45,303 nucleotides of DNA from JAISGQ01 sp045604945 (GTDB lineage: Bacteria > Bacillota > Clostridia > Oscillospirales > Acutalibacteraceae): the NCBI GenBank assembly GCA_045604945.1, contig JAZUPA010000127.1:1-45303 (forward strand), read 5' to 3'. The notes beneath the pieces are model-generated. The model was not told the origin of the DNA. It was given only the letters and a program-made list of their open reading frames with translations, and ran no database searches. This document shows positions 1 through 8,214 of this stretch, one piece after another. The position numbers and the translations under genes are program-made. Each line of letters begins with the position of its first letter. Position 1 is the first letter of the stretch.

Positions 1-91
1 TTATGTTAACAAAAAATTAGTTGTTTTAATCGCAATATAATGTTATTATAATATATCCAATACTCCGAACATCAGAGAGGAAATCATCACC

Positions 92-871
92 ATGCAGGAA
101 AAAGACCAGCAGAGAGATCAGAATGACGTAATAATCGGCAGAAATGCCGTTCTTGAAGCCCTTAAAGGGGAGCGCTCAATAGATGCCGTGTGGGTTGCAA
201 AGGGAGACCGCAGCGGAAGTATATCAAAAATCATCGCAATGGCATCAGAAAAGAAGATAACAATAAAGGAAGTATCCCCTGCAAAGCTGGAAGCAATGAG
301 CGCAGGAGGAAATCATCAGGGCGTGTGTGCAACAGCAGCAGTAAAGGAGTATGCGACCCTTGAAGAGGTGTTTGCCCTTGCTGAGGAGAGAGGGGAAGCC
401 CCCTTTATTATCATCGCAGATGAGATTGCAGACCCACATAACCTTGGAGCAATAATCAGAACTGCAGAGGCAGCAGGCGCTCACGGCGTAATAGTTTCAA
501 AGCGCAGAGCCGCAGGGCTTACCTATGCTGTGGGCAAGGCAAGTGCAGGTGCGGTTGAATATATGCCCGTTGCAAGGGTGGCAAATATCCCGCAGACCAT
601 AGAGAAGCTCAAGGAGAGAAATATCTGGGTCTATGCAGCTGATATGGACGGCGAAAACTGGTGCGGTGCAAACCTTACCGGAGGACTTGCGCTGGTAATC
701 GGCGGCGAAGACGGCGGTGTCGGACGTCTTGTAAAGGAAAAATGCGACGGAGTGCTGAGCCTGCCCATGCACGGCAAGGTCAACTCACTCAATGCGTCTG
801 TCGCTGCAGGAATCGTTATTTACGAGGCAGTACGCCAGAGAGATGCCATCAAAGCAGTAAACTCCAAGTAA
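92..871 (+). CDS. rlmB: 23S rRNA (guanosine-2'-O)-methyltransferase RlmB (TrmH/SpoU family)
   Basis: SAM-dependent 2'-O-methyltransferase of the SpoU/TrmH class, expected to act in the cytoplasm on a 23S rRNA guanosine. The 259-aa length is normal for RlmB. The N-terminal part (about residues 12-90) looks like the SpoU substrate-binding domain, starting IIGRNAVLEAL. The three SPOUT knot motifs are all visible: DPHNLGAIIRTAEAAG, VIGGEDGGVGRLV and LPMHGKVNSLNASVA. The start is an ATG preceded by AGAGAGG about 9 nt upstream. The next gene begins 48 nt downstream in the same direction, so they may share a transcript. Nothing looks broken. RlmB is preferred over other SpoU members because of length and motif 3, but the exact target nucleotide cannot be read from sequence. 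Confidence 0.93.
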   Translation: MQEKDQQRDQNDVIIGRNAVLEALKGERSIDAVWVAKGDRSGSISKIIAMASEKKITIKEVSPAKLEAMSAGGNHQGVCATAAVKEYATLEEVFALAEERGEAPFIIIADEIADPHNLGAIIRTAEAAGAHGVIVSKRRAAGLTYAVGKASAGAVEYMPVARVANIPQTIEKLKERNIWVYAADMDGENWCGANLTGGLALVIGGEDGGVGRLVKEKCDGVLSLPMHGKVNSLNASVAAGIVIYEAVRQRDAIKAVNSK

Positions 872-919
872 TATATATTGCGCAAATTACGATAAGTAAT
901 AGAAAGGGGGCGCCTGACT

Positions 920-2890
920 GTGGCAAGAAGATTTTCAGGAAACTACAAAAATCCATATCTGAAGGATGTCGAGGTCAGTGATGATGCCTCCTACCAGCTT
1001 GATGTACTTCTTGACGAGGCAAGAACCCGAAGAGCAGGTACAATGAAGGCAAAGCGCGGAGCCTTTGAGCTTCAGCGCGAAAGACTGCTTTCCGACCGTC
1101 CTGAAGGCATGAAGCCTGACTCTGCAAGATTCGAACTTGATGTGGAAGAGGATCTCAACGGCGGAAAGCTTACCCCCGAAGAGCTTTCGGGCATGAGCTA
1201 TTCTCCCAGCTACAGACCCAAGGGAAGAGTCGGCGAACAGATTTCAGACCTTACGATAAGCCGCCTGCGTTATTCTGCTCTTGCAGGCAGAAAGGCGAGA
1301 GCGCCCAAGGATCTGTCCTTCCTCGCGGACCCTGTCGCCAGAGAAAGGTTTGAAAGTGAGCAGGACGGAGAGAAAAAGCGCGACGGAAAGCTTCGCAGAA
1401 GCACGGTGAGAAATGAAGTCCCCGTAGAGCAGCGCAGAGCGCAGCTTATCGAAATGCTGCCAAAGGAGCAGCAGGAAAAGTACGAGGATATCGCCAGAGA
1501 GGTCAATGAGCACCGCGAAAAGAGAGATATAGCGCAGGGCAAGATAATCGAAACAGGGGAAAAGAAAAAGCGCTATGACGATGAGGACTATTCAATGCTT
1601 GCCGAGGCTATGCAGATGGACGATCCTACAGAGGACTTCCGCCGCAGGGAGCTTGACGAGCGCCACAGAGAGGAAAGAATCCCCGAACAGTACGGTCTTA
1701 TGGATTCTGAGCGCCCGATGCCTCAGCTTTACAGTGAGACCCGTCACTGGAGCAGAATAGAAAGCGAAAACCCCACATGGTCCGAGATTCAGCAGAATAC
1801 CGAGACTACGGTAATTGGAGCAAAGAGGGAAAGTGCGCCCTCAAACCCCGGCAGATATGTATCTGACGAGGAATTTGACCCCAATGACCGTTACAGACAG
1901 CGTGCAGGAGTGGAGCCCAGAAGGATGCCCAAGCTGGAATCCTACGATGATATGAGGGCTATTTCCATAAATCCTTACACATCGGACTGTGTGCTGTCTC
2001 CGGAACAGATAGAGAAGATAATGGGAGACGATTTCCGTTCTCCCGGACAGCTCAGCCTGCCTGAGGATGTCCGGGACCCCAAGCTTCGTGGAGTATGGTA
2101 CAGTACATACGGAGCAAGGTACAGGGCGGAGGAAGAAAAGGCAGAGCGCGAGCAGCTCATGGCTCAGGAGCCCCAGAAGAGAAAGAGAACCCCCCATCCT
2201 GCGCGCAGAAGAGCGATGCAGGGCGGCAGAGTGCCGATAAGCGAAAGAGCTTCAGCTTACCGCGAGCCTGTGGCACAGGGTTATGCAATGGGTCAGGCGG
2301 AAGCAGAAAGGCTCAGACGTGAGGAAGAAAAAAGGAAAAAGATTATAGAAGAAAATGAACGCCGCCTTGCTCAGGAAAAGAAGAAAAGAGATATGGAAGA
2401 GCAGCGGAAGGCAGCGGCGCAGAACTGGATGAAGGAGCAGGAGGAATACCGCAGGAGAATGCCCGGACAGGCACCTTCCGACATGCCGCCTCCGAATAGT
2501 CCTCAGCCCCCTGCAGGAGCACAGTCTCAGTATACAAAGCGCTGGGAAATGCAGCAGCAGGCTGCAAGAGCGTGGCAGGGACAGCAGGCTCAGTACACAC
2601 AGAGCCGACAGGGACAGAATCCTCCCCCTGCAGGAGCGCAGCCCCAGTACACAAAACGCTGGGAAATGCAGCAGCAGGCTGCAAGAGCATGGCAGGGACA
2701 GCAGGCTCAGTACACACAGAGCCGACAGGGACAGAATCCTCCCTCTGCAGGAGCGCAGCCCCAATACACAAAACGCTGGGAAATGCAGCAGCAGGCTGCA
2801 AAAGACTGGCAGAACAGACAGGCTCAGTTTGCGCAGCGCAGGCAGAGTCCGCCTTCGGGACAGGGGAATCCTCCCGGCGGCAAAAGATAA
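920..2890 (+). CDS. Unrecognised charged, probably disordered protein with 39-aa C-terminal repeats
   Basis: I do not recognise a family. The GTG start is supported by an AAAGGGGG ribosome site just upstream. The 656-aa product is very rich in Arg, Glu, Gln and Lys, has no signal peptide or membrane segment, and is probably cytoplasmic. Residues about 455-515 form a long run of alternating basic and acidic residues typical of a single alpha-helix or coiled coil (EAERLRREEEKRKK and following). The last about 120 residues are Gln/Pro-rich with three tandem 39-aa units containing YTKRWEMQQQAA and QYTQSRQGQNPP. The gene lies between rlmB and another low-complexity gene 18 nt downstream, so it is probably part of one operon with the genes to 6576. 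A scaffold role is only a guess from composition. Confidence 0.8.
   Translation: MARRFSGNYKNPYLKDVEVSDDASYQLDVLLDEARTRRAGTMKAKRGAFELQRERLLSDRPEGMKPDSARFELDVEEDLNGGKLTPEELSGMSYSPSYRPKGRVGEQISDLTISRLRYSALAGRKARAPKDLSFLADPVARERFESEQDGEKKRDGKLRRSTVRNEVPVEQRRAQLIEMLPKEQQEKYEDIAREVNEHREKRDIAQGKIIETGEKKKRYDDEDYSMLAEAMQMDDPTEDFRRRELDERHREERIPEQYGLMDSERPMPQLYSETRHWSRIESENPTWSEIQQNTETTVIGAKRESAPSNPGRYVSDEEFDPNDRYRQRAGVEPRRMPKLESYDDMRAISINPYTSDCVLSPEQIEKIMGDDFRSPGQLSLPEDVRDPKLRGVWYSTYGARYRAEEEKAEREQLMAQEPQKRKRTPHPARRRAMQGGRVPISERASAYREPVAQGYAMGQAEAERLRREEEKRKKIIEENERRLAQEKKKRDMEEQRKAAAQNWMKEQEEYRRRMPGQAPSDMPPPNSPQPPAGAQSQYTKRWEMQQQAARAWQGQQAQYTQSRQGQNPPPAGAQPQYTKRWEMQQQAARAWQGQQAQYTQSRQGQNPPSAGAQPQYTKRWEMQQQAAKDWQNRQAQFAQRRQSPPSGQGNPPGGKR
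2511..2861 (+). repeat. Three 117-bp tandem repeats inside a coding region
   Basis: Copies begin at 2511, 2628 and 2745, each starting with ctgcaggagc. The period is exactly 117 bp (39 codons), so gain or loss of a unit keeps the frame. The first two copies are nearly identical; the third diverges towards its end. Confidence 0.95.
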
Positions 2891-2908
2891 CGAAAGGAAA
2901 GTCAGAAA

Positions 2909-4453
2909 ATGGGCTTTGAAGATAATAATGATGCTCTTGGCTTTGAGGACGAGCAGCTTGACCTTGACGGGAATCAGGACCTGTCAATGGGAACAGGCCG
3001 TACCAGAGCACAGCGCAAGAAAGGAATAAAGACCGAAGAGGTTGCATTTGCATCACCGAAAAGAGACCGCTTCGGCAGACGCGGCGACGGAGAGGAAGCG
3101 GGAGTCGGAGCGGATATGCTCAATCCTGACAAGCCTACAAGGATTGCAGGCGGATTTTCACGCCGCGAGATGACTCGGCAGGAAGTAAAGCCCCTGCAGA
3201 GTGAAAACTCAAAGTTTTCGTATCTTTTCTCAGATGACGAGGAGGATGAGGACGAAGTGTCTACAGTTGAAGGAAAGCGTTCAGCAGTTGATGCCCTTGC
3301 AATGAAGGGCGATGAAGCAGACGCAGGCAATGTGTTTCAGAGAGAGACACGTTCAGTGATCCATTCCCAGGGAAAACCCCAGAGAAGAAGCGAGCCCGAG
3401 CCTCAGAGCGAGCAGAGAGCGAGCGGTACAAGCCGTTTTTCAAGGCGCTCAGAGCAGCCCCAGCAGACTGAAAAGCCTGCTGCACCGAGGTTTGCAAGAA
3501 GAAGTGCGGCAAAGGAAGCACCCGCAGAGCCTGTAAAGGAAGAGACCGTAAAGGAGCAGGTGCCTGAAGTCACGCCGGCACCGGTGCAGGAGACAGTACC
3601 TCCCGTGCAGGATACCGTTTTGCCGGAGCCTGCTGCAGAGGAAATATATACAGAGCAGCCTGAGGGCGAGCAGGTGCTTGACGGCACCGTTTATGCCGAC
3701 AGTCAGATGTACGGCTACGGAAATCCCTATGCACCGGCACCCTACGGACAGTATCCGCCGTATAATCCCTACGGAGGATATCCCCCCCAGAATCCTTATA
3801 TGCAGCCTTACGGACAGCAGCCCTATCCTTATCAGTATCCTGCAAATTACGCACAGCCCCAGTATATTCCTGTAGGCTATGTGTTCCAGGCGGGCTTTGT
3901 TCCTGTTGACATGGCACACGGCGCACCACGCAGAAGAAAGCGCCCCTCAGCAGCCCGTGCTGCCTACAGATACGACCAGGCGCCGGAGGAGCAGTATGAG
4001 GAGCAGCCCAGAAGAGGCACACCGAGAGTGCGTGCAATTTCGGCAGCACCTGAAAATACACAGGAAGCACCTGCTGCAGAGCCTGCTGCGGCAGTAATCA
4101 GCGAGCCTGCAGTCACAGAAGAACCGAAGCCTGTTTTTGAGAGTCAGTACGACAGAATAGCCTCGGAAATTCCCGAGATGCCTGTCGCTGCAGAACCTGC
4201 AGCGCCTGCACCTGCGGAAGAAAAAACTGCAGCGCCTTCGCGCTTTGCGCGCAGGGGCTCATCCTCCGAGTCTGCCGCAATCAGTGCTCCTGTTTCGGAT
4301 GGCGCACCTGCCGCGGCAAATACAACACCGTCGCGTTTTTCATCCAGAGGCTCCGCTGCATCCCGCGCTCCCCAGAGCCCTGCAGCAGAAGCACCTGCAG
4401 CTCCGGCCGATTCATCGGCATCCACAGGCGGACGATTCAAAAGACGCAGTTGA
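2909..4453 (+). CDS. Unrecognised low-complexity protein with six RF-x-RR motifs and a Pro/Tyr/Asn tract
   Basis: No family recognised. The 514-aa product has no membrane segment and looks disordered throughout. It starts with an acidic N-terminus (GFEDNNDALGFEDEQLDLD). A basic motif of the form R-F-x-[RS]-R-[GS] then recurs at about residues 54, 176, 194, 445, 476 and 509; the last one is the C-terminus itself. Between them are Ala/Pro/Glu-rich linkers and, at about residues 265-330, a Tyr-Pro-Asn-Gly-Gln tract with repeated NPY and PYG. The ATG is preceded by GAAAGGAAAG. It follows the previous gene by 18 nt and precedes the P-type-ATPase-like gene by 17 nt, so the three are very likely cotranscribed. 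The repeated basic motif suggests a multivalent binding protein, but the partner is unknown. Confidence 0.82.
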   Translation: MGFEDNNDALGFEDEQLDLDGNQDLSMGTGRTRAQRKKGIKTEEVAFASPKRDRFGRRGDGEEAGVGADMLNPDKPTRIAGGFSRREMTRQEVKPLQSENSKFSYLFSDDEEDEDEVSTVEGKRSAVDALAMKGDEADAGNVFQRETRSVIHSQGKPQRRSEPEPQSEQRASGTSRFSRRSEQPQQTEKPAAPRFARRSAAKEAPAEPVKEETVKEQVPEVTPAPVQETVPPVQDTVLPEPAAEEIYTEQPEGEQVLDGTVYADSQMYGYGNPYAPAPYGQYPPYNPYGGYPPQNPYMQPYGQQPYPYQYPANYAQPQYIPVGYVFQAGFVPVDMAHGAPRRRKRPSAARAAYRYDQAPEEQYEEQPRRGTPRVRAISAAPENTQEAPAAEPAAAVISEPAVTEEPKPVFESQYDRIASEIPEMPVAAEPAAPAPAEEKTAAPSRFARRGSSSESAAISAPVSDGAPAAANTTPSRFSSRGSAASRAPQSPAAEAPAAPADSSASTGGRFKRRS

Positions 4454-4470
4454 TTGAGGTATGATAAATA

Positions 4471-6576
4471 ATGAAACCCGGCTTTGACGTACAAAGATTG
4501 AAAATTAAAGAGCGCGTGCTGTCGCCGGATGCGGAAACCTCTGAATTATCGGTTATGCCGGCACCTCTGGCATGGGGAGTTGAAGTCCCAAAGCCGAAAA
4601 CAAAGGGCGGATTTGTGCTTGTCAGGGGCAATATCCTCTTCGAGCGGCTTCATGTGCGCATGATAGCAGAAGAACCGGAAACAACTGACAGCTACTTCCC
4701 CGAGGAAGTGTATGAGCCTGAGACGGAGGATAATCCCGAGGCGCGTATACTTCAGCCCGAAGCGGAGGAATCCCCGCTGAAGGAGCCCCCCGAGCCTGTG
4801 CGCAGAGCAGCAGCGGATGTTGACGATTACCGCTACAGCGGCGATGGCGAAGCTATAAAGACAGACCTGTCCGAGCAGATAAAAAGTGCTTATTTCCGCA
4901 TAACCGCATGTGCGCTGGCGTTTCTGTTTCTGGCAGTTATCGAGGTACTGCCCTCAATGGGACAGGCTATGCCTGATATGCTCACTGCAGAAAAAGCGCC
5001 GATGATATATCTGATAATCAATGCAGTGATGCTGATTTTCGTAATCGTACTCCAGAGAACGACCGTTATAGGCGGCGCAAGAAAGATTGCAGAGCGCGCT
5101 CCTGACAGTGAAACGGTGATTTTTGCCGCATCTGTGCTTACCTTTATTCACATTGCAGCGCAGATGATAGGACTTGGCGCAGGGAGCAGCTATCTCAGCG
5201 GAGATGCACAGGGCAACAACGTGAGCAGAGTGTTCACATCCATACTTGTTCTGACATTCATTATCAATGATATAGCTCTGGTGCTGCTTAACAAGCGCAT
5301 CGAGCGCAATTTCATGGTCATCACGAAGAAAAAGATGCACAACGCAGTGATGCTGTGCCAGGATGACGAGAATTATTACGACCTGCTCAGCGCTTCGGGA
5401 AGAAGCAAGAGCATTATTTACAGAGTAAAGGCAAAATTCCTCAGCGGCTATCTCAGATATTCCTATGAAAGAGACGAATGTGAGAGCAAGCTTGACAGAC
5501 TGGCACCCTATACTCTGGTGCTGGCGCTGATAACGGCAATTATCGGCTGGTTGACAGGCGGAACCCTGTGGCATGCACTTACCTGCCTTTGTGCGGTGAC
5601 AGTTACCGCAGTGCCTGCCTGCAGACTGCTTTCCTCAGCACTGCCGCTGTTCATAGCATCCTCCCGTCTGCTCAGACACGGCGTCATGTTGTCGGGATGG
5701 GCGGCAGTGGATGAATTTTCTTCCTGCAGCTCGATAGCGATTTCTGCAGCTGATCTTTTTCCGAAAGGCTCGGTGCGTTTTATCGGAGCAAAGACCTTTA
5801 CTCAGCTCAGCCGCAATGAAATTATACTTTATGCAGCATCCCTTGCTGTTGCGGCAGGCGGCACACTTGGAGATGTGCTGGAGGAGGAAATAGGTCACCG
5901 CAAGCACCTGCTCTATGATGTTGAGCAGCTCAGATACGAGCACGAAAGCGGACTTGAGGGTCATGTCAACAGCCGCAGAGTGCTGGTAGGCACCCGTGAA
6001 ATGCTTGAAAAGCGTGACATCGACATCCCGGGAAAGGACCATGAAAGCCACCTGATGCAGAACGGAAACCACATGATATACATAGCGATTTCCGGTAAAT
6101 TTGCAGGTGTCATCGCCCTTGATTACAGGTCTGATGAGCGCACGGAAAAGGCGCTGGGCAGACTTGTAAGGGAAGACGTGTCAATTCTGGTATGCACCAG
6201 AGATCCCAACGTAACCACAAAGCTTGTCAGCGACACCTTTGACATCGCCCGCAGACATATCACCATGCTGGGTGTTGTGGAAAGTGCGGACTATGAGGAA
6301 CTGACAAATGTAGTTCATGACAGCTGTCCTGCGGTAATGTCCTGTGAGCGTGGCCTGGCATCCTTTGCTCAGGCTCTCTGTACAGCCAAAAAGCTGGGTG
6401 CAGCCTTCAAAACATCAACTCTTCTGCAGCTTATATGCTATGTTTTCGGCATCGTGCTTGTTGTAATGCTTTGCTGCATGAGCGGCGGAGCGATAGCATA
6501 TCTGCCGGCGAAGCTGTTCCTGCCCGTGATTCTTTGCGTGGCAGCATCGCTTCTCGGAATTAAAGGAGCAATATAG
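4471..6576 (+). CDS. P-type ATPase-like membrane protein lacking catalytic motifs (putative pseudoenzyme)
   Basis: A 701-aa polytopic protein. Residues 1-135 are a cytosolic, acidic and Pro-rich extension. Four hydrophobic helices follow at about 140-275, a pair at about 345-395, and a final pair at about 650-701, which is the P1B-type ATPase topology. VPACRLLSSALPLFIA (from 381) sits where the CPC-containing helix belongs, followed by the expected LLRHGVMLSG. The phosphorylation loop that should read DKTGTLT instead reads SAADLFP, putting Ser425 at the catalytic Asp position. A nucleotide-domain remnant follows (RRVLVGTREMLEKRDI at 502), then GVIALDYRSDE and CTRDPN in place of TGDN. No GDGxND hinge is seen. 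The homology is judged by eye and needs structure comparison. The gene closes an operon with two disordered proteins. Confidence 0.68.
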   Translation: MKPGFDVQRLKIKERVLSPDAETSELSVMPAPLAWGVEVPKPKTKGGFVLVRGNILFERLHVRMIAEEPETTDSYFPEEVYEPETEDNPEARILQPEAEESPLKEPPEPVRRAAADVDDYRYSGDGEAIKTDLSEQIKSAYFRITACALAFLFLAVIEVLPSMGQAMPDMLTAEKAPMIYLIINAVMLIFVIVLQRTTVIGGARKIAERAPDSETVIFAASVLTFIHIAAQMIGLGAGSSYLSGDAQGNNVSRVFTSILVLTFIINDIALVLLNKRIERNFMVITKKKMHNAVMLCQDDENYYDLLSASGRSKSIIYRVKAKFLSGYLRYSYERDECESKLDRLAPYTLVLALITAIIGWLTGGTLWHALTCLCAVTVTAVPACRLLSSALPLFIASSRLLRHGVMLSGWAAVDEFSSCSSIAISAADLFPKGSVRFIGAKTFTQLSRNEIILYAASLAVAAGGTLGDVLEEEIGHRKHLLYDVEQLRYEHESGLEGHVNSRRVLVGTREMLEKRDIDIPGKDHESHLMQNGNHMIYIAISGKFAGVIALDYRSDERTEKALGRLVREDVSILVCTRDPNVTTKLVSDTFDIARRHITMLGVVESADYEELTNVVHDSCPAVMSCERGLASFAQALCTAKKLGAAFKTSTLLQLICYVFGIVLVVMLCCMSGGAIAYLPAKLFLPVILCVAASLLGIKGAI

Positions 6577-6585
6577 AATGTAGTT

Positions 6586-6618
6586 ATTCCCTCTTCGGTA
6601 TCATGCCGAAGAGGGAAT
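6586..6618 (+). terminator. Strong hairpin after the pseudo-ATPase gene
   Basis: A 15-bp stem (attccctcttcggta / tgccgaagagggaat, one wobble pair) with a 3-nt loop lies 9 nt after the stop codon. No clean U-tract follows, so it may be a terminator of unusual form or an mRNA 3'-end stabiliser. Confidence 0.5.
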
Positions 6619-6657
6619 ACTGCCTGATAAACAGATTTAAAAAAAGGGGAATGAATC

Positions 6658-7530
6658 GTGAAAAGAAGAAAGTGGTACTTTTTGTGTGCAGCTGCGGTCG
6701 GAGTATGTCTTGCAGCGGTGATTATCTGCTTTGCCGCAAAAAACAACAAGACTGCAGCCGAAGGGGAAGATACAGTTTATGAAATCATCAGCGAAAGCAG
6801 TATCCTGAATACAGATAACTGGCAACAGGAAGGGCTCGAAAGCATAGGACTTTCGGGTGCTGAAGTCAGCGCATCTTATGAATCCCATTTCGGTACGCTT
6901 CATGTGCTTGACAGAAAAAATGAAGACACAGTATTCGGTCAGGTGTACTTTGCCCTTGAAGGCGACGGCGGTGTAAGAATTTTCAAAATAAGCGAATGGG
7001 CGGCGGTGCAGTCTCTTTATCTCTGCGATATTGATTCGGAAGAAGGGGAAGAGATAATCTATGCCGATAGTACAGGGGGCTGCGGAGGCGCAGGCTCCCA
7101 TACGGTTTATGTGTTCAGAATAACAGACAGGGGACTTAAAATCATATTTTACGGAGAAAGAGGAGAGGATTTTGATAACGGCTTTGAATCGAAGCTTATA
7201 TACCCCTTCTCCATTGAGGTTGCAAACGAAATCTCAGGCTTTGAAACTGTGCTCGACTGCTCTGATATAAAAGAGTATTACATAGGATTCGGATTTGATG
7301 AAGGGGGAAATCCCACGCAGGATGGCGCACTGTCCTTTGACTGTGTATTTGATGTAAGCCCCACCGATGCTGACGGAGACGGCGTATATGAGCTTGTTTG
7401 TACGCAGTATGCCTATTTCGGCTCGGTTGCGGCAGGTATGGGAGAAGCTGTGACTGTTATAAGATACAACGCTGAAGCAAAGCGCTTTGAGGTGTTTGAC
7501 GGATGGTTTGAGCCTTACGACAGGCAGTGA
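6658..7530 (+). CDS. Membrane-anchored extracytoplasmic protein with two VCBS/FG-GAP-like Asp loops
   Basis: A 290-aa product with a short basic N-terminus and one hydrophobic helix (about residues 6-26), ending without a lipobox, so it is probably an anchored or secreted protein. GTG start with AAAAGGGG 9 nt upstream. The extracytoplasmic part has two acidic loops resembling calcium-binding FG-GAP/VCBS turns, DIDSEEGEEI and DADGDGVYEL, each followed by a beta-strand-like stretch. I infer a beta-propeller-like fold, not an enzyme. It stands after a strong hairpin and may be expressed on its own. The neighbouring gene on the other strand converges with a 4-nt gap. No specific function can be assigned. 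Confidence 0.72.
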   Translation: MKRRKWYFLCAAAVGVCLAAVIICFAAKNNKTAAEGEDTVYEIISESSILNTDNWQQEGLESIGLSGAEVSASYESHFGTLHVLDRKNEDTVFGQVYFALEGDGGVRIFKISEWAAVQSLYLCDIDSEEGEEIIYADSTGGCGGAGSHTVYVFRITDRGLKIIFYGERGEDFDNGFESKLIYPFSIEVANEISGFETVLDCSDIKEYYIGFGFDEGGNPTQDGALSFDCVFDVSPTDADGDGVYELVCTQYAYFGSVAAGMGEAVTVIRYNAEAKRFEVFDGWFEPYDRQ

Positions 7531-7534
7531 AGGG

Positions 7535-8041
7535 TCAGAGAGTTTTCCTGACCAATGACCCGCCGGGGAAAAAAACAGACAGGATTTCCGTGTAGCTTCC
7601 GCTTAAGCTGTCCGATGCAGATATAAAATCTTCCATGGAAAACAAGGTGTTCTCAGGGAGAAGAAGGGTTTCGCCGTTGGTGCTTCGGAAAACATCCGAA
7701 TACAGTTTGTTTTTATCCTCCAGCTGTTCTCCGAAGAGAACTGAACGCTCATCGGGAGAGAGGTAGAGGATTCCGTGAGAGTTGATTTCAGGGGTTCTGA
7801 GCATTATACAGAAGGCTTTAAGCATCTCTTCGTCATTTTCCTCAGGGATATATGCCGCAGCGGCGCCGAAAAACAATTCCTCCTCGCTTACAGAAATACT
7901 GCTGCCGTCAGGCATGACAAGAGTAACAGCGGGGCAGAGAGGGAAGGAATAGGTCTTTTCCGAACCGGCAGATACGGCAAGAGGAACGGAAATAAACAGT
8001 ATTACGAGGAAGCTTACCAGCCTGACGGTGTATTTAGCCAT
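7535..8041 (-). CDS. Small secreted SpoIID-like protein, catalytic Glu apparently missing
   Basis: The product is 168 aa from the ATG at 8041, chosen because AGAGG lies at the right distance upstream and the signal peptide (MAKYTVRLVSFLVILFISV, cleavage near SAGS) begins there; an upstream ATG at 8215 would add an unlikely 58 residues. The segment SVSEEELFFGAAAAYIPEEN plus the following EEMLKAFCIMLRT resembles the start of the SpoIID/LytB domain, whose usual pattern is EYLxGVVAAEMP...EALKAQAVAARTY. The Glu of the AAEMP signature is Tyr here, and the protein is about half the usual SpoIID length. It may be a non-catalytic peptidoglycan-binding relative or a degraded copy. It is divergent from the membrane protein gene at 8215. 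Confidence 0.5.
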   Translation of the reverse strand: MAKYTVRLVSFLVILFISVPLAVSAGSEKTYSFPLCPAVTLVMPDGSSISVSEEELFFGAAAAYIPEENDEEMLKAFCIMLRTPEINSHGILYLSPDERSVLFGEQLEDKNKLYSDVFRSTNGETLLLPENTLFSMEDFISASDSLSGSYTEILSVFFPGGSLVRKTL

Positions 8042-8081
8042 ATTAATTACCTCTTTTTTTATCGTGCAGATTGAAGTGCTA

Positions 8082-8110
8082 TTGACTTTACCTGTTTTGT
8101 ATACTAAAAT
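8082..8110 (+). promoter_or_regulatory. Sigma-A-type promoter for the acidic-tail membrane protein
   Basis: TTGACT (8082-8087), 17-nt spacer, TAAAAT (8105-8110), about 105 nt before the ATG at 8215 and in the divergent intergenic region. Confidence 0.6.
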
Positions 8111-8214
8111 ATTATAATAAGATACAATAGCGTGGGATGGAATGTCCTTGTAAAGCATATGCGCAGGATTGCACTGATATAACGCAGAAAAAGTGGAAAG
8201 GAGAAAAGCCGGCA

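Noticed and set aside
2511..2861. CRISPR array
   Set aside because: The repeats are 117 bp, contiguous and in frame within a gene; no spacer pattern exists anywhere in the window.
8137..8214. Start of the acidic-tail protein at 8137
   Set aside because: No ribosome site precedes it, and the extra 26 residues lie before a typical membrane-protein N-terminus with a good ribosome site at 8215.
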